Assembly: GCA_023412855.1 (NCBI GenBank)
Contig: JAEZRJ010000033.1
Location: forward strand, 1 to 35,064
Direction of reading: 5' to 3'
Source of the DNA: Bacillota bacterium
GTDB taxonomy: Bacteria; Bacillota; Clostridia; Lachnospirales; Lachnospiraceae
DNA: 35,064 bases
Positions 16,584 to 25,209 of the stretch are shown piece after piece. The position numbers were made by a program, and so were the translations under genes. The notes below the pieces were generated by a model. The model ran no database searches, was not told the DNA's origin, and worked only from the letters and a program-made list of their open reading frames with translations. Numbering within the stretch: the stretch's first letter is position 1; every line of letters begins with the position of its first letter.

Positions 16584-18054
16584 AAAGAAGCCTTTCTATA
16601 TGAGTATACAGACCAAATTGCTAATGGTATTTCTTATGACGACCATGATTATTTTCAGTGTTAATATATATATGTACTTTATTATAAATAAGACCATCTT
16701 GAACATTGACAAGGTATACGAAAGCAACGCCCTGCTGAATGAGCTGCAAAGTAATCTCACCCAGGTACACCGCAACATGGAAAGCTTTCTCAATACGAAG
16801 GATACCGCTGCGATCGAAGGATATTTAAGGGGTGGACAGGAATATCAGAATAGGATGGAGGGGTTGAACGAGGATATCCTTGGTGATGAAAGCATGCTTG
16901 CAGAAAAGAATATACGCAATATGTCTGAGCGCTACATGGAAATTACCGACAAGGCGATTGAAGCCAAGCGCGGGCGCAATGTGGTCAAATATAAGGAATA
17001 TTTTGAAGATGCCAATGAACTTTATGGATTTATCAATTCCTATATTTACAGCTTGAACAAACAGAAGTTTGAAGATAATTCCAATAAATATGAGATTCTT
17101 TTTTCCTCCTTAAAGTACTCCGAGATGGTAAACATGCTTATTTTGTGTATGGCAAGCGTTCTAAGTATAACGCTGATTGTTTTGCTGACAAGAGAAATTA
17201 TCAATCCACTGAAACGTTTGGCGGAGGCGGCGAACGAGGTCGGCAAGGGAACGCTGGAGGTGGAGCTTTCGGAAGGGGTTTCTCACGATGAGGTGGGAAT
17301 TGTTACAAACGCGTTCAATCAGATGGTAGGAAGCTTAAAAAACCATATTGAGCAGCTCAAGGAGAGCATGGAACTGGAAAGCGCCATGAAGGAAAAGCAA
17401 TTGATGATGGAGACCCATTTGAAGGATGCCCAGCTTAAATATTTGCAAGCGCAGATTAATCCCCATTTCCTATTCAATACGTTAAATGCCGGGGCACAAC
17501 TTGCCATGATGGAGGATGCGGAGAAAACGTATCAGTATGTCCAAAGTGTTGCTGACTTTTTCCGGTATAACGTGAAGAAGAATAACGACGTGGTTACGAT
17601 AAGGGAAGAAATCGAACTGGTTGATAATTATATCTATATTATCAATGTAAGATTTTCGGGAGAAATTCATTTTAAAAAGAATGTTGACGAAGAACTTATT
17701 AACGTGCAGGTACCTAGCATGATTTTGCAGCCCTTGGTGGAAAACAGTATCAATCACGGGCTTCGGGGCATCGAATGGGAAAATATCATCGAGCTGTCCG
17801 TATACAGAGAGAACGGGAATATATGTGTTAGCGTGCGAGACAACGGTGTGGGAATCGATGCGGAGAAAATTGAGCGCATTATGCATAGTAAGCTGAGTGC
17901 GGCTGACCTGAAGGATGCTACCAGCGGAGTGGGCCTGGATAATGTTATAGGCAGACTGCGTCTTTTCTATGACAGAGAAGATGTTATGGAAATCACCAGC
18001 GCGGGAGAAAATATGGGAACAGAAATAGCAATTTATATTCCCCTGGAGGCTTAA
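16567..18054 (+). CDS. LytS/YesM-family sensor histidine kinase
   Basis: A 495-residue membrane kinase. TM1 is about 14-41, an extracytoplasmic helical domain is about 42-185, TM2 about 186-208, HAMP about 206-258, a short coiled coil, then the His_kinase (PF06580) domain with the phospho-acceptor His300 in QINPHFLFNTLNA. The HATPase_c domain has LVENSINHG (N-box), RDNGVGID (G1) and SGVGLDNVIGRL (G2). It starts inside the preceding gene and ends 3 bases before the response regulator, so all three are translationally coupled. The small external domain fits a kinase that receives its signal through the neighbouring binding protein. It should phosphorylate the next gene's product. Confidence 0.92.
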   Translation: MRPKSKKKPFYMSIQTKLLMVFLMTTMIIFSVNIYMYFIINKTILNIDKVYESNALLNELQSNLTQVHRNMESFLNTKDTAAIEGYLRGGQEYQNRMEGLNEDILGDESMLAEKNIRNMSERYMEITDKAIEAKRGRNVVKYKEYFEDANELYGFINSYIYSLNKQKFEDNSNKYEILFSSLKYSEMVNMLILCMASVLSITLIVLLTREIINPLKRLAEAANEVGKGTLEVELSEGVSHDEVGIVTNAFNQMVGSLKNHIEQLKESMELESAMKEKQLMMETHLKDAQLKYLQAQINPHFLFNTLNAGAQLAMMEDAEKTYQYVQSVADFFRYNVKKNNDVVTIREEIELVDNYIYIINVRFSGEIHFKKNVDEELINVQVPSMILQPLVENSINHGLRGIEWENIIELSVYRENGNICVSVRDNGVGIDAEKIERIMHSKLSAADLKDATSGVGLDNVIGRLRLFYDREDVMEITSAGENMGTEIAIYIPLEA

Positions 18055-18057
18055 AAT

Positions 18058-19656
18058 ATGTATAAGATAATGATTGCGGACGATGAAGGAATCGTAATAG
18101 ACGCTTTAAAATTTATTATTGAGAGAAATTTCAGAGATTCGTGTGTGATAGAGTCGGCAAAGACCGGAAGGAGTGTGATAGAGCTGGCGGAGAACTTCCG
18201 GCCGGATATCGCGCTTATGGATATACAAATGCCCGGTATAAACGGAATCGAAGCCATGAAGGAAATACAGAAAACCAATAAAAATATTATTTTTATTGTG
18301 GTTTCCGCTTATGATAAATTCGATTATGCCAAGGAAGCTATTGGATTGGGTGTAATGGATTATATCAATAAACCGATTGACCAGAAAACCATCGTTTCGC
18401 TGTTGCAGAAGGCTATGCTTAAGATCGACGACGACAGAATGAAACGGAGCAACGATTTGCTCGTAAAGGAAAAGCTGGAGACGGTCATACCCATCATAGA
18501 AAGCGGCCTGATTTACTCCGTCCTTTTTCAGGAAAATTATGCGGAGGAGACGGAGAATTTCAAGCGTCTTCTCGGAATCCAAGAGGATTACGGTTACATG
18601 ATGGTAATAGAATACGGCGATACGCAGGATGGAGTGCATTTGACTAATGCCATAGGCGCCAGCGTAAGAATTCATCCCAACTACATGAGACTGCGGGAAA
18701 CCGTGAAGGAATACTTTGCTGGAATCGTAGGTCCGATGATGGCAAATGTGGTCATCGTATTTGTGCCGTGCACGGATGAGGATGCTGACAACGAATATGA
18801 GAAGAGGGTAAAAATAATAGAAAATGCGCGGAAAATGGTACGCAAGCTGAGAAACAGCATCGATGCCCAATTTCGAATAGGAATCGGTTCCATTAAGAAG
18901 TTGGATGAAGCGGGTTCCTCCTACACGGAGGCAATGAATGCCTTCCGGTATACTACGGGAAGCGTGGCTCATGCTAAGGATCTTCCTATGGAATGCAGCT
19001 ATGAAGAAGATTACCCGATCGAGACTGAAAAAAAGCTCTTCGAAAAGGTGCAGAGCGGAGATGTGTCGGGTGCCGTATCCGAGGCGAACCGTTTTTTCGA
19101 TTGGATGATAAGCCAATATGCCAATGCTTTTATAGATATTAAATTAAAAACGATGGAATTCGTACTATGGGCTGAGAAGGTATGCTATGAAAGCGGTGGA
19201 GGCACTTACCGGTTTGAGTCCAGGCATGATTATCTCCCTACTCTTTTTGAATTTAAGAATTATGAAGAACTCCGTTCATGGTTTTTAACAAAAGTCAGAG
19301 ATGCTGCCGGAAATGTGCTGAACAATAAAGAAAAGACCTCCGTCAGTCTGGTGGAGCAGGCGAAGGAATATATTAGGAGTCATTATTTTAAAGATATATC
19401 TTTAGACGACGTATCCAGAGAGGTAAATATCAGTCCCTATTATTTCAGTAAGCTGTTCAAAGAAGAAACGGGCGAGAATTTCATCGAATATGTAACCTCT
19501 ATTCGCATGGAGAAGGCGAAGGAGCTGCTCGCGCGGACGGAAAAGAGTATGAAAGAAATATGCAGCGAAGTAGGCTATTCCGACCCCAATTATTTCAGCC
19601 GTTCTTTTAAGAAGAATGTTGGAGTAACTCCTACCGAATACAAGGAGGGGAAATAA
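18058..19656 (+). CDS. YesN-type response regulator with AraC DNA-binding domain
   Basis: A 532-residue transcription factor. The receiver domain (1-120) has the acidic pocket DDE (8-10), phospho-acceptor Asp55 in ALMDIQMPG and Lys105 in INKPID. A middle region (about 130-420) of the kind common in YesN proteins links to two AraC helix-turn-helix motifs (about 428-530), with ISLDDVSREVNISPYYFSK and the second motif MKEICSEVGYSDPNYFS. It is encoded 3 bases after its kinase. It likely activates the ChvE-MmsAB transport genes 1.4 kb downstream. Possible target sites are the AACATGT direct repeats upstream of 21090. Confidence 0.93.
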   Translation: MYKIMIADDEGIVIDALKFIIERNFRDSCVIESAKTGRSVIELAENFRPDIALMDIQMPGINGIEAMKEIQKTNKNIIFIVVSAYDKFDYAKEAIGLGVMDYINKPIDQKTIVSLLQKAMLKIDDDRMKRSNDLLVKEKLETVIPIIESGLIYSVLFQENYAEETENFKRLLGIQEDYGYMMVIEYGDTQDGVHLTNAIGASVRIHPNYMRLRETVKEYFAGIVGPMMANVVIVFVPCTDEDADNEYEKRVKIIENARKMVRKLRNSIDAQFRIGIGSIKKLDEAGSSYTEAMNAFRYTTGSVAHAKDLPMECSYEEDYPIETEKKLFEKVQSGDVSGAVSEANRFFDWMISQYANAFIDIKLKTMEFVLWAEKVCYESGGGTYRFESRHDYLPTLFEFKNYEELRSWFLTKVRDAAGNVLNNKEKTSVSLVEQAKEYIRSHYFKDISLDDVSREVNISPYYFSKLFKEETGENFIEYVTSIRMEKAKELLARTEKSMKEICSEVGYSDPNYFSRSFKKNVGVTPTEYKEGK

Positions 19657-20712
19657 TTGATAAAATCAAACCGTTTTTTATGGAAAATAATCCTTACGGC
19701 TATCATACTTGCAATGTTTTCAGGCTGTGGAAGCAGGGCTGATACCCGTCAGGACTTGAAAGAGGAAGAAAAGGAACTGATCCAGATAGGCATGATCTTC
19801 GATAATTTCGTTATGGAGCGCTGGGAAAGAGATAGGGATGTATTCGTTTCCACGGCGAAGGAGCTGGGAGCGGAGGTCAATGTCCAGAATGCCAACAGCA
19901 GCGTGGAGGAGCAGGTGAACCTGATGGATTATTTCATCAAGAAGAAGGTGGATGCTATCGTAATCGTGCCTATAGATTCGGCCCCCCTTGTAAGCTCTGT
20001 TAAGAAGGCGCAGGATGCGGGTATTAAAGTCATTTGCTATGATAGAATAATTGTGGGAGCAGAGCCGGATTTGTATATTTCTTTTGATAATAAAATGGTG
20101 GGCTCAATTATGGGTAATCTTTTAAGTGCCAGACTGGGAGTAGGGGATAAGGTATTGATGATAAGCGGACCGATAACAGACCATAACGTAGAAGAAGTGA
20201 ACGAAGGTTTTATGGAAGTGATGCGGGAAAAGAATATAGAGATTTTGGATACCTATTATGCGGAGGAGTGGAAGCCGGAATATGCTTCCGCCTATGTCAG
20301 GCAGCACAGTGATTTAATCAGTCAGATAAAGGGAATTATGTGCGGAAACGACAGCCTTGCCGGACAAGCAGTTGTGGCACTTGCGGAGCAAAGGCTTGCG
20401 GGAGATATTTATGTGACTGGTCAGGATGCGGATTTGTCTGCCTGTCAGAGAATTGTGGAAGGGACACAGTATATGACCGTTTATAAGCAGGTGGAAAAGC
20501 TGGCGGTAAGAGCGGCGCAGGCAACTATTTCACTAGTGAACGGAGAAGTCTTAAAAAGTGACTTTTATACGACCGAGGACGGCAAGGAGGTGCTTTATAT
20601 TAAAATGGAACCCATTGGAGTGACGACTCTCAACATCAATGCAGTTATTATAGACAGCGGATTTCATTTAAAGGAAGATGTTTATTTGAACAGGCCTGAA
20701 TTGCTGGATTAG
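19657..20712 (+). CDS. Sugar-binding lipoprotein (XylF/RbsB-like), sensory operon
   Basis: A 351-residue lipoprotein binding protein starting at TTG immediately after the regulator's stop, with GGAGGGG eight bases before it, so it is translationally coupled. The signal peptide ends in the lipobox MFSGC (Cys24). The mature domain has the type 1 PBP pattern: IQIGMIFDNFVMERWERD, VDAIVIVPIDS, AGIKVICYDRIIVG, DLYISFDNKMVG and YVTGQDADLSACQ, closest in style to xylose/ribose binders. It is the last gene of the sensory operon and lies apart from the transport binding protein at 21090. It may be a second receptor feeding the kinase or chemoreceptor, or an alternative subunit for the importer. Confidence 0.88.
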   Translation: MIKSNRFLWKIILTAIILAMFSGCGSRADTRQDLKEEEKELIQIGMIFDNFVMERWERDRDVFVSTAKELGAEVNVQNANSSVEEQVNLMDYFIKKKVDAIVIVPIDSAPLVSSVKKAQDAGIKVICYDRIIVGAEPDLYISFDNKMVGSIMGNLLSARLGVGDKVLMISGPITDHNVEEVNEGFMEVMREKNIEILDTYYAEEWKPEYASAYVRQHSDLISQIKGIMCGNDSLAGQAVVALAEQRLAGDIYVTGQDADLSACQRIVEGTQYMTVYKQVEKLAVRAAQATISLVNGEVLKSDFYTTEDGKEVLYIKMEPIGVTTLNINAVIIDSGFHLKEDVYLNRPELLD

Positions 20713-20746
20713 AGATATGAACTGCATAATATCATGTAGAAAATAG

Positions 20747-20770
20747 CATCCGCTTTATAGCGGGTGTTTT
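20747..20770 (+). terminator. Terminator of the sensory operon
   Basis: CATCCGCT (20747-20754) pairs with AGCGGGTG (20759-20766), one G-T pair, loop TTAT, followed by TTTT. It lies 35 bases after the lipoprotein stop and directly before copy B of the structured repeat. Confidence 0.8.
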
Positions 20771-20775
20771 CTTGT

Positions 20776-20906
20776 GTAATAGGAAAGTGCTCCTATTACA
20801 AGAAAAGATAGATGCGCAGCTGCGCGCGCGGAATAAAAGCTGTGCTGCCAAAGTTCTTGGCCGCGAGAGTTTTCAGACACGCCCTAGGCTGATTAGGCTG
20901 TATTCC
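20776..20906 (+). repeat. Structured intergenic repeat, family 1, copy B
   Basis: Second copy of the element also at 3717 and 32294. Hairpin 1 is GTAATAGGA with TCCTATTAC (20776-20799). The next palindrome GCGCAGCTGCGC is perfect here. The closing helix is GGAATA (20830-20835) with TATTCC (20901-20906); relative to copy A both strands changed (C to T and G to A), keeping the pair. The inner hairpin is GCCAA/TTGGC, and a variable hairpin CCTA/TAGG fills the right part. It sits between a terminator and the transporter promoter. A 63-codon open frame overlaps it but has no ribosome site and is not called. Confidence 0.8.
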
Positions 20907-21089
20907 TTCATAATGTATAGGATTTTTCTGCTAAATAAAAAAAAACAGGCAAAAATGTGCTAGCCTTTCTTAACTTTCTATGGAAATGAATAAAAATATG
21001 AAGAACATAACAAACATGTGAAGCAACATGTATGTTAGAGTAATAAATGTAACAAGTAGTCATAATTCAATTTAAGGGAGGATATTTTA
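20907..21089 (+). promoter_or_regulatory. Upstream region of the chvE-like gene with AACATGT direct repeats
   Basis: AT-rich leader without an open frame. Two AACATGT repeats at 21013-21019 and 21025-21031, 12 bases start to start, are followed by TATGTT and TAATAA, and then the ribosome site AAGGGAGGA before the ATG. AraC-type regulators often bind direct repeats just upstream of the promoter, so this is a candidate site for the YesN-like regulator. No perfect -35/-10 pair is obvious, as expected for an activated promoter. Confidence 0.4.
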
Positions 21090-22292
21090 ATGAAGAAGAA
21101 ATTACTTAGCCTTATTCTTGCAGCTACTATGGTAGCAAGCCTGTTGGCAGGATGCGGAAGCACCAGCACAACGACAAGCGAACCCGCTGCGGCAGAGACA
21201 ACAGAAGAGACAGCACCTGCTGCTGAGACAAAGGAAGAAGCTGCGCCTGCAGAAGAGACAGAAGCAGCAGACGGCGTACAGGTCGGAATCGTACTTCCTA
21301 CGAAGGATGAGCCGAGATGGTTACAAGATCAGGCACAGTTTGAATCCATTTTAGGCGATGCAGGATTCACAAATCAGGTTTTATTCAGCCAGGGTTCTTC
21401 CGCAACTGAAAAAACTAACGTAGAAACACTGATTTCCCAGGGTATCAAGGTTCTTATCATCTGTGCACAGGATGGTGCGGCAGCAGCAGCATCAGTAGAA
21501 GAGGCTAAAGATGCAGGAATCACAGTTATCGCATATGACAGATTGATTACTGGAACAGATGCAGTTGATTATTATGTAACCTTTGATAGCTTCGCAGTAG
21601 GCGCAGCACAGGGACAGTATCTGATTGATAATGCACCTGAAGGCGCAGGCGTTCCGCTTTATTTATATGCAGGCGCAGCAACAGATAACAACGCATTTAT
21701 CTTCTTCGAAGGCGCTTGGAGCGTTCTTCAGCCCAAGATTGCTGACGGAACTTTCGTAATTGCTAACTCTTCTGAAGCAGTTGCTTTACAGGACAAAGCA
21801 GAGCTGAGCCGTGAAGAAGAAGGCAAGATTATCGGTCAGGTTACTACTGACTGGGATTTCAACGTTGCTAAATCCAAAGCAGAAGCACATTTGACAGCAG
21901 CAGGCGCAGACATGAAGGGTGACGTTCTTGTACTCGCTCCTAACGATGGTACGGCCAGGTCTATCGCAGATGTATTTGCAACAGATAAAGACGTAACAAG
22001 CTATGTTGTAACTGGTCAGGACTCCGAGAAAGCTTCCGTTCAGTACGTAATCGACGGCAAGCAGTCCATGACGGTATTCAAGGATACACGTACATTGGCA
22101 TCCGACTCCGTAGCAATGGCAGTTTCCGTACTTAACGGCGAGACACCTGCTACAGATACAACTTACAACAACGAAGTAAAAGACGTTCCGGCTAAACAGA
22201 CGGCTATCGTAGTAGTATCTCAGGATAACGTAAAAGCGGCTCTTATCGATTCCGGATATTATGACGCTTCAGAATTCACTGGATTAGAATAA
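21090..22292 (+). CDS. ChvE/XylF-family monosaccharide-binding lipoprotein
   Basis: Binding subunit of the CUT2 importer encoded downstream, 400 residues. The signal peptide ends in the lipobox SLLAGC (Cys22), followed by a Thr/Glu/Ala-rich tether to about residue 62. The mature domain closely follows Agrobacterium ChvE in my memory of that protein: VGIVLPTKDEPRWLQD, VKVLIICAQDG-type strand, ITVIAYDRLITG, YYVTFDSFAVG, DNNAFIFFEGAWSVLQP, VVTGQDSEKASVQYV, SMTVFKDTRTLA. ChvE-type proteins bind galactose, glucose, arabinose, xylose and related sugars, so the specificity here is open. Codon use favours codons expected for high expression. A strong hairpin follows the stop, likely to favour the binding protein over the ATPase. 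Confidence 0.9.
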   Translation: MKKKLLSLILAATMVASLLAGCGSTSTTTSEPAAAETTEETAPAAETKEEAAPAEETEAADGVQVGIVLPTKDEPRWLQDQAQFESILGDAGFTNQVLFSQGSSATEKTNVETLISQGIKVLIICAQDGAAAAASVEEAKDAGITVIAYDRLITGTDAVDYYVTFDSFAVGAAQGQYLIDNAPEGAGVPLYLYAGAATDNNAFIFFEGAWSVLQPKIADGTFVIANSSEAVALQDKAELSREEEGKIIGQVTTDWDFNVAKSKAEAHLTAAGADMKGDVLVLAPNDGTARSIADVFATDKDVTSYVVTGQDSEKASVQYVIDGKQSMTVFKDTRTLASDSVAMAVSVLNGETPATDTTYNNEVKDVPAKQTAIVVVSQDNVKAALIDSGYYDASEFTGLE

Positions 22293-22325
22293 TTAATAAA
22301 AGATGAACGATTAGTAATTTAGAAG

Positions 22326-22364
22326 GGTCGGCTTTAAATAATTAATAGTTTAAAGCCGACCTTT
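22326..22364 (+). terminator. Strong hairpin between binding protein and ATPase genes
   Basis: GGTCGGCTTTAAA (22326-22338) pairs perfectly with TTTAAAGCCGACC (22349-22361), followed by only TTT. Such hairpins between binding-protein and ATPase genes usually act as partial terminators or 3' stabilisers that make the binding protein the most abundant subunit. Confidence 0.75.
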
Positions 22365-22416
22365 CAAACACGAACGGGGTGTAAACCCCTTTTATGCATG
22401 TGGAAGGAGGCAGGGC

Positions 22417-23943
22417 ATGAGTGATCATATACTTGAAATGAGAAATATCACAAAACTGTTCCCGGGAGTAAAAGCCTTAGACAATGTAAATTTTGAAGTA
22501 AAACGTGGGGAAATCCATTGTCTGGTAGGAGAAAACGGAGCAGGGAAATCTACCCTTATGAAAGTATTGTCCGGAGTACACCAGCACGGATCATATTCAG
22601 GAGATATTGTTTATAACGGTGAAGTACAACAGTTCAAATCCATCGCTGATAGCGAAGGAAAAGGAATCGCAATCATTTATCAGGAACTTGCACTTGTTCC
22701 TGAGCTTAGTATTTATGAAAATATATATTTCGGACACGAAATTATGAACGGAAGAAATATTGACTGGAATAAAACGATTGTAAGCGCGACAGAGGTGTTG
22801 AAAAAGGTACGCCTGGACGTAGACCCGTCTATGAAGGTAAAAAACCTGGGCGTAGGAAACCAGCAGCTCGTAGAAATCGCGAAGGCACTTAGCAAGGACG
22901 TAAAGCTGCTCATATTAGATGAGCCTACGGCTGCGCTTAATGAAGATGATAGCAAAAACTTATTGGAACTCATAAAAGAACTGAAACAGCAGGGAGTTAC
23001 CTGCATTATGATTTCCCACAAGCTGAAAGAGATTACAGCGATTGCGGATACCATTACTGTTTTGCGCGACGGCTCTACGATTTGCTCTATGGACACGTCG
23101 AAGCAGGCGATAACGGAAGCGGAAATCATTAAGCATATGGTTGGAAGGGAAATTGACAACATTTATCCCAAGCGTGAGAAGAAAAATATCGGGGATGTTT
23201 GTTTGGAAATAAAGAATTGGACAGTTGAAGATCCGGTAAAAGGAAAAGAAATTCTCCACAATATCAATCTGAACGTGCGAAAAGGAGAAATCGTAGGACT
23301 TCAGGGGTTGATGGGTGCAGGAAGAACCGAATTCGCACTTAGTCTGTTCGGTAATCCAGCGGGCTATAAGATTACTGATGGAGAAGCTTTTTTAGAGGGA
23401 GAGAAGGTTGTCTTTAAAAGACCGAAGGACGCGATTAAGAGCGGGGTGGCGTACGTTACCGAGGACAGAAAGGGTAACGGACTCGTTCTTATTCAGGATA
23501 TAAAATATAATATTACGATTTCCAATCTCGAGGAATTACAAGAGGGAATCTCAATTAATGAAAATGAAGAAATAAACATAGCCAATGAATTCAAAAACTC
23601 CATCAATATTAAAGCACCTTCCATTATGCAGAAGGTCGGCAATCTGAGCGGAGGTAACCAGCAGAAGGTACAGCTTGCAAAATGGCTGTTCGTAAAGCCC
23701 AAGGTACTGATACTGGATGAGCCTACGAGAGGTATCGACGTAGGAGCGAAATATGAAATTTACACGCTTATGAATAAGTTGGTAGAAGAGGGAATGAGCA
23801 TTATTATGATATCATCTGAGCTTCCGGAAGTACTTGGCATGAGCGACAGGCTTTACGTTATGTCGGCAGGAAGCATAGCGGGCGAGCTGTCAACAGAGGA
23901 AGCAGATGAAAACAAGGTCATGGAAATGGCTATCAAATCATAG
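22417..23943 (+). CDS. mmsA: MmsA/XylG-type sugar ABC transporter ATPase (two ABC domains)
   Basis: Energy-coupling subunit of the CUT2 importer, 508 residues with two fused ABC domains, the standard size. Domain 1: Walker A GENGAGKST (38-46), signature-region VGNQQLVEIAKAL (147-159) and Walker B LLILDEPTAAL. Domain 2: a degenerate Walker A GLMGAGRTE (about 297), then LSGGNQQK (about 409) and LILDEPTRGID, the pattern usual in MglA/RbsA/XylG proteins where the second site is catalytically altered. The segment HQHGSYSGDIVYNGE is typical of MmsA (GguA). AAGGAGGCAGGGC precedes the ATG. The permease starts 11 bases after the stop. Confidence 0.92.
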   Translation: MSDHILEMRNITKLFPGVKALDNVNFEVKRGEIHCLVGENGAGKSTLMKVLSGVHQHGSYSGDIVYNGEVQQFKSIADSEGKGIAIIYQELALVPELSIYENIYFGHEIMNGRNIDWNKTIVSATEVLKKVRLDVDPSMKVKNLGVGNQQLVEIAKALSKDVKLLILDEPTAALNEDDSKNLLELIKELKQQGVTCIMISHKLKEITAIADTITVLRDGSTICSMDTSKQAITEAEIIKHMVGREIDNIYPKREKKNIGDVCLEIKNWTVEDPVKGKEILHNINLNVRKGEIVGLQGLMGAGRTEFALSLFGNPAGYKITDGEAFLEGEKVVFKRPKDAIKSGVAYVTEDRKGNGLVLIQDIKYNITISNLEELQEGISINENEEINIANEFKNSINIKAPSIMQKVGNLSGGNQQKVQLAKWLFVKPKVLILDEPTRGIDVGAKYEIYTLMNKLVEEGMSIIMISSELPEVLGMSDRLYVMSAGSIAGELSTEEADENKVMEMAIKS

Positions 23944-23954
23944 GAGGTTGCAAA

Positions 23955-25166
23955 ATGGAGAAGACAATAAAAAAAGAACCGGAAAAAAGAAGTCTTGGAA
24001 AAGAGCTTACCGGTTTGGTAAAAGCAAATATCAGGGACTACATGATGTACATAGCATTAATCATCATCATGGTGTTCTTTTCATGGAAGACGAACGGTGG
24101 ATTCATTCAGGCGAGAAACATATCCAACTTGATTAATCAGGCAGGATATGTAGCAGTGTTGGCTATCGGTATGACGCTGATTCTTATCTTAAAGCACATC
24201 GACCTCTCCGTAGGCTATGTGGCGGGATTCTGTGGTGCTGTGGCGGCAATTCTGATGACACAGGCAGGCTTAAACGAGTGGGTTGCCATTCCTATTGTAC
24301 TTGCACTGGGATTGGTAATTGGTCTGTATCAGGGAGTTCTGGTAACCAGAGTAGGGGTTCCGGCCTTCGTCACCACACTGGCTGGCATGTTTATGTTCCG
24401 GGGTCTCTTGAACTTGACCTTGCAGAAAACGGGAACCATCATCGTGCCAAACAAAGGATTTAACGCACTTTCCAACGGTTTTATACCGGATATTCCGGGC
24501 CTGGATTTAGGCTTTCATTTGCTTACTTTGCTCATTGGCATTGTTATGGTCATATTGACAGTAATAACTCAGATTAAGGCTAGAAAAAACAGACAGAAGT
24601 ATAATTTCAAGGTAACCTCTGCACCGGTATTCATCTGCGGACTGATTTTCATATCGATTATCATCTTGGTTATTATATGGGTACTGGCAAAATACAGCGG
24701 CCTGCCCTGGACGGCGGTTATCGTAGCAATAGTATTGCTCATTTACAACCACATGCTGAACAAAACGAGACTGGGCCGTTATATCTATGGTATCGGCGGC
24801 AACGATCAGGCGGCAGAGCTTTCCGGAATCGATGTGAAGAAGGTAACATTATTCGCATTTTGTTCCATGAGTGTTTTGGCGGCACTTGCAGGTATCTTAT
24901 ATACTTCCAGACTGCAGTCCGCAACCCCTACCGCAGGTCTTAGCTTTGAGCTCGATGCCATTGCATCTTCCTATATTGGAGGTACGGCGGTAAGCGGCGG
25001 TATTGGAAAGGTTACCAACACGATCATCGGTGCACTCGTTATTATGTCATTGACGAACGGTATGAACTTAATGGGAGTTGATATATCTTATCAATACGTT
25101 GTAAAGGGTGTTATTTTCATTATCGCAGTTGCATTTGACGTAAGAACCCGTTCAAAAGGAAGATGA
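23955..25166 (+). CDS. mmsB: MmsB/XylH-type sugar ABC transporter permease
   Basis: Membrane subunit of the CUT2 importer, 403 residues with about ten hydrophobic segments. It has family motifs LAIGMTLILILKHIDLSVG, GVPAFVTTLAGMFMFRG, YGIGGNDQAAELSGID and the C-terminal LDAIASSYIGGTAVSGGIG. AGGAGG lies eight bases before the ATG. The longer length compared with RbsC (about 320) and the central insert (about 195-240, a basic KARKNRQKYNFK loop between helices) match MmsB/XylH permeases. It works with the ChvE-like lipoprotein and the ATPase to import a monosaccharide. Confidence 0.92.
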   Translation: MEKTIKKEPEKRSLGKELTGLVKANIRDYMMYIALIIIMVFFSWKTNGGFIQARNISNLINQAGYVAVLAIGMTLILILKHIDLSVGYVAGFCGAVAAILMTQAGLNEWVAIPIVLALGLVIGLYQGVLVTRVGVPAFVTTLAGMFMFRGLLNLTLQKTGTIIVPNKGFNALSNGFIPDIPGLDLGFHLLTLLIGIVMVILTVITQIKARKNRQKYNFKVTSAPVFICGLIFISIIILVIIWVLAKYSGLPWTAVIVAIVLLIYNHMLNKTRLGRYIYGIGGNDQAAELSGIDVKKVTLFAFCSMSVLAALAGILYTSRLQSATPTAGLSFELDAIASSYIGGTAVSGGIGKVTNTIIGALVIMSLTNGMNLMGVDISYQYVVKGVIFIIAVAFDVRTRSKGR

Positions 25167-25209
25167 GGAATAGCATCGCTCAAAGGTAATCAGGGAGATA
25201 CGGAATATA

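Noticed and set aside
18106..19116. 336-codon open frame on the minus strand
   Set aside because: Lies fully antisense to the clear response-regulator gene, has no recognisable domain or ribosome site, and reflects codon bias of the sense gene.
20772..20963. 63-codon open frame overlapping repeat copy B
   Set aside because: It runs through the conserved hairpins of the repeat, lacks a ribosome site, and copies A and C do not preserve the frame.
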